Source: Bacillota bacterium (lineage in GTDB: Bacteria > Bacillota > Clostridia > Lachnospirales > Lachnospiraceae). From it: a stretch of 64,000 nt of DNA. Position numbers and translations under genes: made by a program. Location of the stretch: positions 1 through 64,000 of the forward strand of contig JAEWJZ010000011.1 of assembly GCA_023386315.1 (NCBI GenBank), in the 5' to 3' direction. Shown in pieces: positions 45,549 to 57,500 of the stretch (the first letter of the stretch is position 1; each line of letters begins with the position of its first letter). Under the pieces are notes generated by a model, which did not search any database, was not told the DNA's origin, and saw only the letters and a program-made list of their open reading frames with translations.

Positions 45549-45577
45549 ATTATAGCAAGTTAATTTAATAAAGTCAA
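45549..45577 (-). promoter_or_regulatory. Promoter of gdhA
   Basis: On the minus strand TTGACT (45577-45572) and a perfect extended -10, TGC-TATAAT (hexamer 45554-45549), are separated by 17 bases. It starts only 19 bases after the stop of the giant surface-protein gene. Confidence 0.9.
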
Positions 45578-45595
45578 TAAACCATTTTCTTTTAT

Positions 45596-48500
45596 CTATT
45601 TATCTGGCTTCTTTTTTTTATTAAGAGCTGCATAGAGTGCCAGCATGAAGCCTGACAGTGCCACCATGACCTTTCCGGCATTGGATTTTCGCTCCCCTGT
45701 CTTAGGTAATTTAGCCAGAGGTACGTTTCCGTCATCAACCGTAACCATATCAATCTGGCTTTCACCTGGCATGTTTGCCAGAGGCACCGGATCCGGTATA
45801 ATCGTCACCGTGCTTTGAGGCGTACGGGGTGTTGGACCATCATCATCATCGCTGCCTTCGCCGCGTATTCTCTCATCCTGAATGGTAATTGTAAAGCTGT
45901 TGATCCCATCAAGAGTCAGAGGCGGAATACTGGAATTAATCATATATCCGGACGGCGCTCTGGTTTCAATAATTGTATACGTGTCTGCGGGCAGACGCTT
46001 GATCAGATACTGCCCGCTGCCGTCTGTTTCAAATCTGGAAGCCTCTTTTTCATTCGCTGTATATCCTTCGAACGAACCATTATTAAGCTTCACATAACTG
46101 CCACCAGAGGTTTTCATAATAAACTGTGCCCCGCCCAGTTTGATATCAGCAAACACAGCATTTGTCTTAACCACAATCACCTTTGATGGCTGATTCTCAA
46201 TTGCACCCTTTGTCTTTTCAAATAAAGAGGGTTTTACATAAAGCTCGCTCTTTTCAGACTGGCTTAAGGTAAATTCACTGCTCCACGGCTGAGTACCAAG
46301 CAAATACCCTTTTGGCGCTTTCGTCTCTGTGATCCGGTACGTTCCATAAGGCAGATTTGTGATCACTGCCTTGCCCGAAAGAGTAAATACAATGGAATTA
46401 CCAGTCACATTTTCCGGCGTCCAGGCTGCTCCAGCAGAAGCTGCCAGCTTACGGTAGCTGTCCCATGCTCCTGGTACCATGGTAGATAAATTGGTCAGTG
46501 TAAATTCTGCTCCTTCCAGTCTCTTATTCGTATCTTCGCTGTCTACCTTTTCCAGGCTCAGGCTTCCTGTGCTGATCTGATTTATTACTGTTAATGTTAC
46601 CTCAGATCCATTGTCTACAGAAACGGCTTTGCTGTTATCCTTTAAGATGTTGACCTTTCCTTTTTCGTCCACTCTGATGTAGAACGGTTCAATGGTATCA
46701 TAACGGTCAGACGCATCCTCCCTGATCTGGTAATCTCCGTGTTTTAAACCAAGACTTAAACTGCCGTCATCTCCTGTAACAAATGTTCCGCTTCCGGCAT
46801 CCTGCTGCGTATGGAACCGGCTGGCCCCGAATACGGATAAAATTCCGTTATCTTCATATTTTCCAGGCCCAAGAATATGGAAGCTGATTCCACTTATACT
46901 TCTTTGCAGGTTATCCGTTTTCTTAATCTTTATAACAAATTGTGCACGGTCATTCACCACCTGGTTATCAGCCGTCAGCCGGGCATTTTTCTGGTCTTCT
47001 GAAAGAGTAAAGTCAAATTCTGCCTTACCGTTTAAGCTTAAATAACCTTCCGGAGCTTTCTCCTCTTTCAGCGTATAGGTACCATAAGGTATCCTTTCAA
47101 TATCAACGTGGCCATTAAACGCTGTAAACCGAATGCTGTTTTCATTTTTTTGTACATCACGGATTCCCATGGCACCCAGCTCTTCTGCGCTCATCTTAAG
47201 AAGCTTTTCTGTGAAGTCTTCAAATGCACCTTCTACCCGGGTTGTTTTCTCTGTTAAAGAGAATTCCGCCGACGGAAGAAGTTTTTCTGTCACTCCATCC
47301 ACCTTGTCAAAGGTCAGATTTCCGGTCCCATAATCATTGAAGACAAGCTCACTGCCATCTGCTGTTACTATACTGGCTTCACTGTCTGCCTTTAAGGTGA
47401 CTTCATAGACCCTGCTGCCTGCTTCATATCCAGCCGGAGCTGTCTTCTCTTTTACATAATAGGTTCCAAGAGGCAGCATCTGGGACTCTCCCATTCCATC
47501 ATTTCCTGTTGTCATGGTACCGGCAAGTGCTGTTAATCCATCATCGGAGTAAATCTCAAATACAGCTCCGGAAAGATGCATTTCATGGTTATGGGATGCA
47601 GCCTTGTTGATCCGTATTTTAGCCCGGTCTCTCACATCATATACTGAAATCCTGTCTGTATTACCTGTTTCCAGTACGGAAACCTCCGTATCTGCAGACA
47701 CACTGTAGTTTTCCGGTGCTTTGATTTCTTTTAAAATATAACTTCCTGCAGGCAGACGTTTTACCGTTACAGTTCCGTCACTGCTGGTTATAAATGCAGA
47801 TCCCTCCTCTTTTTTGTCTGTCAGTCCGGTAAACGAGTTGTTACCGTCAAGTGTCACATACTTCCCTTCTAAAGTCATTAAGACAAATTCAGCATTGGAA
47901 AGCAGGATATTTGTTGACTTATCCCGTTTTTCAATTATCAGCTCGTGGGGTGTATTGGCAACCGCACTTTCTCCAGTCAGGCTGATGCCTTCCGGTTTTT
48001 CCAGCTTAAATTCTTTTGTAAAGCCATGGCTGCCGCCAAAGAGATATCCGCTGGGTGCCTGGGTTTCTTTCAGTGTATAGGTTCCGTAAGGTATCTGTGT
48101 TAATATTCCCTGTCTGGAATCTTCTGTCCCATCAACCCGGAAGTTTATAGAAAGAACACCTCCATCTATTCTGGTTGTTACGGAAGAAACACCAAGCCCT
48201 GTCACATGTTTCAAATACTCTTCAAAGGCTCCTTCTACCAGAGACGTGCCGCTCAGTTCAAACCATGCTCCCGTAATCAGGTTCTTACTTTCCCCATCCA
48301 TTTTTTCAATGGTAATTGGTGCAGTCAGTACCTTATTGGTTACTACAACATTGATTTTATTCTGTTGCTGACTGTCCAGGATGATTTCCGGTCTGTCTTT
48401 TCCATTAAGCAATGAGACAGCTCCGTCCTGACCGATTCTGACATAGAACGGTTCTATGGTCTGATAACCAGGCGCAGGAAGCTCTGTAATCTCATAATCG

Positions 48501-51500
48501 CCGTAAGGCAGATTCCAGGTAACAACTCCCTCATCACTGGTCTGTTTTACTTCATAGCCGGAATGATCCGGATCGTTTATTTTAAACTTATTTTTAATAA
48601 ATGGGTTCCATGTACTGCTTTCATACTTTCCTGGTCCTGAGATGGAAAATGAGATACCCTTTACTGCATTATTTCCGGCATTATCCGCCTTTCTGATGCT
48701 TAAACTGTATTCTGTTCTGGTATTCTCAATAACATTTCCTTCTATTTTGCTTAATTCAGCTTTCTGTCCTTGTGAACTGATTTCAAATCCGGTTTCTCCA
48801 AGCTTCTTTGAGATATCATATCCGTCGGGAACCTGAAGCTCTGAAAGAGTATAGTGCCCAAGCGGTATTCCGGTAATGTTCACCAATCCATCAGTAACCT
48901 TAAAGCTGACGCCCTGCTCCGTCTCCTTTACGTCTGCTATTCCAATGGAGACAGCATCTTTTTTCATCGACGCAATCAATGCATTCCATGCATCTTTGAC
49001 CACATCACTCTGCTTTTCAATCTGGAACACGGCACCAGTAAGCTTCTCCCTGGTGAGCCCGTCAATCTTTGTAAATTCCAGTGACCCGGTTATATAAGAA
49101 TCCTCTACAGTAACCGTGCTCTTAATGGGATCAGCCTCAGTCTTAAACTCCTTGCTCTTAAGAATCCATGCCTTTTGACCCTGGACCTTATAGGAATCCA
49201 TGGATACCATATCCCCGGATACAGCATTGGCAATCTGGTAACCTGCAGGAGCACTGTCTTCAACAATAATATAGTTCATGTAATAAAGAAGCTCGCCTGC
49301 ATTCCATACTGCCTCACCGTCTGTAAGGACTGTTTCGCCGGCTGCTGCCGGACTTTTAAGCACACTGGGATTGGTTATCTGTGTATTATTGAAGGAATCC
49401 ATTTCCTGGTTTGTAAAAGGACCATATACCGTAAAATGAGCTCCTGCCACTGGATTCTGTGCTTTGTTCGTCTTCTTTACCGTTACGTTTCTATACGGAA
49501 CAAAGCCTATATCCTTGGTTGTATCATATTCCCCTGATGTTGACCATAAGAAGAAATCCTCTGAGGAATATCCGTTTTTCGTTTCATTAAAGTTGCTGTC
49601 ACGGCTTTCATTGTAGTTTACTCCGCCTTCCAGCAAGGTCTTCGGAAGTCTGGATCTGCCTGCTTTTTTATTTTCCCCGTCTGGCAGCATGTCAGGTTTG
49701 GCAAGCTTCAATACCAGATCCTCGAAACCTTTGGGCATAGTCCCCTCACTCACTTCAATCTGATAATGAGCCGGATCGTCTCCCTTTAAACTGGTTAACC
49801 GCAGAGACTTGCCGCTATACCACTCATCCTCCGTGCTCTCCGTGAACTCTGAGCCGGTGAGTCCATATGGCTTCGCAGGTGTCAGGTTGTCAAATAAAAA
49901 TCTTGCATCCCCGGTTCCCGGTTCCATGGAAATCTGGTCATCCCCGTTTTTGCTGTACTTCAAAAGGCTGACATTAAAGTAACCGCTCTGAAGCAGAGGG
50001 AATAAATCCGTAAGAAGATGATCATTCTTTATGCTTTCATTCTGTATTCCGTTGTTGTCATCATCAATCCAGATTCTGCCTGAAACCTTTACATTTCCAG
50101 GAACCAGAAGCACCTGGACAGAATTGCTGGTCTGTACCTGGGAGAACTTCTTTTCTTCACTCTCAAGGCTTGCTTCTTTATAGCTGTAGGCTGTGGCAAA
50201 GTCATTGACTGCATAGCCGTAAGCAGCCTCTTCCAGCTCTTTTGCCGTACTGTAAGGCACTGCCGTCTTATACGTGACAACCAGGTTCTCGCCTGGTGCC
50301 AGATAAAATTCAGGATCTGTGATCTTAATTCGGATGGCGGTAGGATCACTGGAACTTCCTGACCAGAATCCGGAGGAGTTGTCATTTAACATCGCAGTCT
50401 TTCCGGCATTTGCATTATCCTTACTTTCAAATGCTTTATTGGAATACGAAATCTCATAATCAAATCCCTGAACCTTTCTTCCCGAACTTCCTGTATCTTT
50501 TCTGTTTTCAATCGCAATGGACTGAATGCTGTCATACTTCAACCGGAAGTCACTGAGTCTTTCAAAATTACCTGTACTGAAATCCCCTTTCACAGGCAGA
50601 ATATCCATAAGCTGCAGCTGGCTGACATAATCCTGCGCCGATGCATTGTTTACCATAAGCCGGTATAATACGGTTCCGTCGTACTGTGTAAGCTCCGTAT
50701 CCTCTGCCGATTTTGCTACCTTTCCTGCCGTAGTTCCTGATACATATCTGGTATCTAAATTTCCTTTTACCTCTTTATAAAGCTGGATACCAGTTCCGGT
50801 GCTCATGGTATTTTCCGCCGAATCAGAAGCATAACCGTAGCTGCGGTATTTTTCATCAGGCAGCAATGCTCCGGCGGGTAAATCACTGCTGGGCCACTTG
50901 GTTCCTGAGCTGGTATTAATCATAAAGGAGGCGCCGGTATGGTTCAAAGAAAATGCCGGCTGCAGTACATCACTGGTTACAAACAGAGTATTTAATATGT
51001 TTTTACCATAATTAATAATATTTCCTGCAATTTTTGCCTTCACCGATACTGTAACAGATTCGCCCTTTTCCAGATTTCCATTCAGACGGATAAACAGGGT
51101 CTCCCGTCCGGTATCCGGATCCACTTTTCGTACAGTCTTATCAATGGTCACACTGCCCGGAGCTTTCTCCACTGTGACTGCCGTCAGTAACCGGTCTTCA
51201 CCGGAAGTTTCTCCTGAAACAGTTACTCCCAAAGGAACCAGATCAACAAGTACCGGTTTTTGAACAGGTGCAATTCCTGTATCACCGCTTGTGGTAGCAT
51301 TGGTTACCGTAAGCGTATAGGTAAGCGTATCACCCGGCTGTACTCCCTTAACAGGATTTACATTTTTGCTAACCGACAGAATTGGGGCCTGGCTTTGAAT
51401 TACTGAAATATCGCATAACGCTTCTGCCTGGCTGGCTTCCTGACCGGGATTTAACGTTCCGTTTACATCCCATTTCCGGTATTTCATGGATACACTTGCA

Positions 51501-54500
51501 TTATTACGGATAAATTTTATATCCTTCTTATAGCTTCCGTCAGCAAGAGTTGCGTCCTGACGGTTCAGCTTTGCCGAAACCGTGATAGTTCCCGGTACAA
51601 AATCCTGCCCCAGTGTATAGGCGTTTTTCGTGGATCCCTTTAACGTATCATCCCGGTAGCTGATCTTAAATGATTTCACCTTCCTGCTGCCGACCGGCTT
51701 AATTTCACCGATCTCACCATCCCCGGAAACAATTACGCTCTGCACCTCTCCGGTCTGATTTCCATCAAAACCATAGAAGGTTACATCTGCCACGATCGTT
51801 CCTGTTTTTCCTTCTTTCAGCCGGTTTGTCTGCGCGGCTTTCCCCGGTTTAACAGAAAGAATGGTATATTTTTCATCGCTGTATTCTTTTTCATCTAGAA
51901 CATTTTTTCCTGAATCAAGCATGGTCAGCCCCTGATCGGTGACTTCATACTGATCAAGAGGAATGGTATTAACAGCTCCGGGTGTAAGGGTATAGGTAAC
52001 CATCTGACCGTCATTCCACCATAAATCTTTTAAAGAAGCAGTCTGAGTCGTCTTTTCAAGGGATACCCCTGTTTTCTGCTTTACGTTGGTAAATTCGCAG
52101 GGCGGCGGAGTATTTCCTTTTTCAATAGTTACTTCTTTCTTATAAACAGTTCTGCTGTCATCCGGATTGATCACATATCCATCTGTATTCGGCGTGATGG
52201 AGGTCTCTTCAATCTCATAGGTTCCGGGAAGCAGCATGACTGTAGTTCCTGCCTCACCATAAGGTATTGAAACAATATCACCTGTCTGTTTCCCGGTTTC
52301 TTTATTTGTAACCTTTACAAACGCGTTCAGTGATCCGGACGGATTATCCTGTTTGTTACTATCATTTTTAAACAGTTTTAATGGCAGTGCATCCTGATTA
52401 TGCACCGTGAACTGATATACACCAGGCGCTTTGGTATTATTACCAGAGAGCACATATAAATCCAGTCCTGGTCTGGTCTCGCCGTTCTTAATTAAATCTG
52501 CGGTTACCGGGAGTACGGTTCCACTCTCCCCTTCAAAAGCTTCCAGACGGAAGGTATCAAATCCATGATCCTTTACAGGCACTTCATACAAGCCGTAAGA
52601 ATATCCCGACTCCTGTTTTAGCCCCCGGAAAGAAAGCTTACCCTGGGAATCTGTGGTTCCCTCTGTTACATAGTTCCAGGTATTTCCGGCTTCTTTTTTA
52701 TAAAGCTCAAAGGTTATTCCTGCTTTTGCTGCTTCTGTCTTGCCGTCTCCGCTGTATTTGGTAATCTGGAAATCAATTCCTCCCTGGTTTTCTACGGTAA
52801 TCTCCGTAGTTTTTCCAGTTTCCGCTTTCAGTCCCTGTTCCGGAATTGCTGTCCCAATGGTGAGATATCCAAACGGGGCATTTGTCTCCTTAATATAATA
52901 GGTACCCGGACTGTTTTTCTTTGTTGAAAGTAAAAATTCATAGATTCCGCTTGTTCCAATTTCCTTAAAATCTCCCACATAGGAAGTCAGTGTCTGATCA
53001 GAATATAAGCTGAATGCCGCACCTGTCAGTTTCTTTGAAGGATCTGCTGCATCCACTTTGGTAATGCGGATTCTTGCTTTTGCATACTGATTTTCAACTC
53101 CTATGGCAACCGGAGTCTTGGTTGTGAAATCAGAGTTAGTTCCTGCCTGGATATAGCCGTCAGACCACAGCCTTCCATTGGTCACTCCTGTTTCTCCAGT
53201 CAGCATCCAGTCAGGATTTTCCCGCTCTTTCACATAGTAGGCTCCGCCTTCCGGGTTCTGTGCCAGCAGCACCTTACCCTCTGCCGAATAATAGCCATCT
53301 GCTGCCTCGAAGTTATTAATCGTGACTGTTACAGGCTGATTATTCTCATCATATACCGGCTTATAGGCCTTTTCCGCGTCAGAATAGGTGAATACATCAA
53401 ATACCACCTGAGACGGAAGCTTTGTTTTTATATCCTGATCATTTATAAATCCTTCGCCAAAATTAAGTTTCTTTATTATTGTCAGGGTAACCTTCATCCG
53501 GTTTTCAAAGGTTACTTCCGCATTATGATAAGATCCGGTCATATCTCCGGTCACGGCAACTACCAAAGGTGCGGTATCAACCGTATACCCATCCGGCGCT
53601 TTCATTTCCGTAATGCGGTACCAGCCTGGCTGACAGTTCTTAAGGACATAGGAACCATCCCCCTGATCTTCCAGCGTTGTGTTCAAAGCTCCAAAGCCAT
53701 CCACTGGTTTTTCGTAAGCCGGATCTTCCACATTTCTTAGTAAGCCTCCGTCAAAATCTGTACCAGTGCGGAACTTCATATATTCCAGACGGAATGCAGC
53801 ACCTTTCATGGAAGCACCGCTTTGATTATTCTCACCGTCTGTTTTATGTAACGTAAGCTGTGCCAGTCTTGGATTTTTAATGGTCAGAGAAGCCAGCTGG
53901 CCGGTAATCCCATCCGTGACAGGAACCAGAGTTACTTTATTCCCGTCTGCCACCGGCTTGTAACCAACCGAAACTGAAAGTTGTTCAAAATAATTATCTG
54001 ATGCCGTCTTTTCAGCACTGCTTCCCAGTGTCTCACTGATGACAGTATAAGTGCCACTTTCAAGTCCGTTTAAAACAGCAAGATATCTTCCGTCCCCCTG
54101 CTTCTGTGTAACAGCAGTGACCTCACCTCCTGAAGGAGTTTTTAATGTAAATGTGATACCGGAAAGTCCCTCCGGCCTATCTCCGTTCCATGCAGTCTTT
54201 TCTATCTCAAGCATTGGCTTTTGCGGATTGTAAACAGGCACTGTCAGAGACGAACTTGCTACGGTAAAGTACCTCCAAAGCCCGCTGTCACCGGTATACA
54301 TGGTGATATATAGTTTCTTCTGCTCTGTAGTTAAGGTTTCCTTCATTCGGTAAAGACCGGAAGGAAGTCCTCCTGGTATAAGAATCTTACCGGAATTGTC
54401 TGTAGTATAGGTACCATATTTCTTGTAATCATATCCGGACCCATTCCACTGATACTGCCAGACTTCAAACGCAACCCGTGAGAGAGGTGTTTTCTGAATA

Positions 54501-57500
54501 TTCATGCCTTCCAGTTCATCGTCTGTTTTATGAAATGTACCAGTATCCGGGATATAGCCATATTTTTTAAGAGTTACCGGATATTCTTTGGAAACCTTGT
54601 TAATTAACCGGAAATCCGGATCCGTTTTGCTGCTGTCCCAGAAATACTGATCATCAATCCAGTCATTGTTAATCGGTACTGTAACTGTTAAAAGATGAAG
54701 CGTTGCATCCATAGTAACCTTAGATGGCGCATAAATCTCTTCCAGTCCCAGAACCACCTTTACCGGATCACCATCTCCATTATATTGAAGAATATCCTTC
54801 GGGTCCTTACCCATTGCTGTAATTTTATTGCTTAATTCATCCAGTCTGATGGTTTTTGACAATGCATAACCTGTTTTATAGGTACCGTCAGATTCCAGGC
54901 CTGTTTCCACCACATCAATTGGCATGAGTTTTTCATTATTGTCCGGATTTAACAGCCATATCTGGAATTTCACACCTCCAAGAAGAGTAGGCTCTTTTCC
55001 TGTGCTCTCATCCTTCAGCCATTTGTTTAAAGCAACCTGAAAATGGTAATTTTCAAGTCCGGTTCCTCCGTTAGAATGCTGATTGGTGATTACCGCTATT
55101 TTTTCATTTCGTTCGCTATGATAAGTATGCCGGATATCATCATATCCGCTGTACCCTGAATTATTGGGAACAAATACAGCAGCGATTTTCCCGCCTTCCT
55201 CCAGAATATATCCTGGTGCCGCCTTATCCTCAACCAGCCAGTATACATATCCATCCTCCAGTATAGCGGTATCAAACTGACCACTCACCCGCTCACCCGT
55301 CTGTGGATTTACGCGGGTGCCACTTTCATACTTTCCTTTCTCCTCAAATCTGCTTTCATCTGAAAAATCCTTCATTTGAACAGAGGATAAATTCTTTGTA
55401 TCAGCAAGCATCTTATAAAGCGTAAATCCTGCACCATTTACCATATGGCGCTCATCATGGGTTTCTCCGCCAACTGTTGTCCCGTCGCAGGTTTTCCATA
55501 TATTAAACTGAACCCAGGATTTATAATTGAACAGTGGATCCGTATATCTGACCAGTGAATCTGCATTAGCCGGAAGATCCTTTCCGCTAAACATAACCGC
55601 ATTATAACGGTTCTCCAAATCCGCCACCGGCAGACTCTTTTCCGGCTGCACTTTGTCAGGAGGAAGAGGTTCTTTATTCCCCATATTTAATTCAAAAGGC
55701 AGTCTGGATTCACTTCTTGTCGGAACCCGGACTTCTGCTACATAATAGATATCATTCCGGTCAATGTCGTTAAAGGTAGCAATTCCGTCAAATTCATTTG
55801 TCACCTGTACCTTTACAAAATCAGCAATATCCGGCTGATTTCGATTCACTTTATAAAGAGCCAGATTTACATTTCCTAACGCTCTGTTCACCTCATAGAA
55901 CTGATCATTCCAACCATCACGCCAGTATTTCTGGGTGCGTATGGTCAGCTTTGGCTCATTTTTAATAACAAGAGGTGCACCCGATGGCTCTCCGTTTACA
56001 GTGGAAATAGTTTTCCCCTCTTTCAGTGTGGTTGTCAGCACTTCATAAGATGGAAGATATCCCGGAGGTGCTGAGATTTCAGCAATCACATAGGGTATCC
56101 GGTTTCCACTGTCATCAAAGATGCGCAGCTTACTGCTGTCAAAGACTGCCTGACCGTTGGTCCCGGATGTCTTTGTCTGAATGGGATTTTTAATACTGTT
56201 TGCCCAGTCATCCTCACGGAACTGAGATCTTAAATAAATTCCAAATACAGCGCCGCTTACTGACGTATTTCTTAAGGCATCCTTTTTGGTAACCATCACT
56301 TTTCCGTAATTCTGATAGTTTTCCAGAGACTTGCTTCCATTCAAATAGATATTCATTTTTTTATCTGCTGTTGTCTCTGCTGCCGTTACAGCTGCCGGTC
56401 CGTAATAGACCGCCCCATTCTGAATGATATAACCATCATACTGTCCATCTGCCTTGTTGTTCATCAGGAACAGCGGATTGATGATATCCGAACCCAGAAT
56501 TTCCCTGAAGTAATATGTTCCCGGTGCCATGACCGTATCAGTATTGGAAACAATTGTGTTTTTATTGCCTGGAAGTGTAACTGCCGTAAAATGATCCCCA
56601 TCTTTTTGATAAACTTCAAAGGTGATCTTAACGTTACTGTCCATGCTTCCGCTTGAATTATATTTAACCTTCTTTAAATTAACTGATTTGAACGGCTTAT
56701 TATAAAACTTTAAATGGGTGGTTGTGGCATCTTTGGGATACCAGAACCATTCTTTCAGCTGTTCCCTGTTAATCGGTCCGTCTGGTGTAGTAAACTCCCT
56801 GATCTCTGTTCCAACATAGTTTGCCGGTGTCTGTACTTCTTCTACCCGGTATGCTGTTCCAGGATCCAGAGAAACAAAGGTTCCCTCCAGAGAAACGGTT
56901 CCTTTAAATACTTCCGCACCATCCGAAATTCTTGTTATGCGGAATGTTGCAGTGATTTTTTTGCTGTTATCAGTTATGTCATACTTATGAAGCCAGTAAG
57001 GCACTTTCTGCGGTATGTTATATGCCTTCACACTGGTATCAGACTCCCTGCTGACTGTATAAGGTCCGATGAGAGGTGTCTTTATTTCATTAATAATTGC
57101 ATTATCAACAGTTTTCCCTGCCTCTTCTGCCTCCAGACGATCCGCACTTCCCACCTCACTCCAGTAATAATCTTTGGTGATATCCAGATTTCCGGCAGTA
57201 ATTATTCCACTTTGATCTGTGACATAGATTTTTCCAGGAGTTACTTCGCTGTAATTATTCTGATTTTTATCAGCGGCATACAGCTTAAACTTGTATCCGG
57301 CACTGGAATTATCTGTATTGATCCAACCGGTTGACCACTGATTTCCAAACGTCCAGGTTTCTTTCTGAAGCTTTAAATTTCCCTGTCTGTTATTTTTAAT
57401 TTCAAGTGAAGTTGTTTTTAATGGTACGAGAGTGAATTCTTTATAAAGACAGGTTTTACCATTTTTAATTTCAGTAGTGAACCCACTTCCTGCAGGATTG

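Noticed and set aside
45860..49095. Considered as a CRISPR or other DNA-level repeat array
   Set aside because: The repetition is at the protein level with wide spacing and large divergence; no short identical direct repeats with unique spacers were seen here or elsewhere in the window.
56714..57334. A 206-codon plus-strand open frame inside the giant surface-protein gene
   Set aside because: It is antisense to strongly coding Cna-B domains, has no ribosome site or recognisable domain, and is Cys/Ile-rich as expected of a shadow frame.
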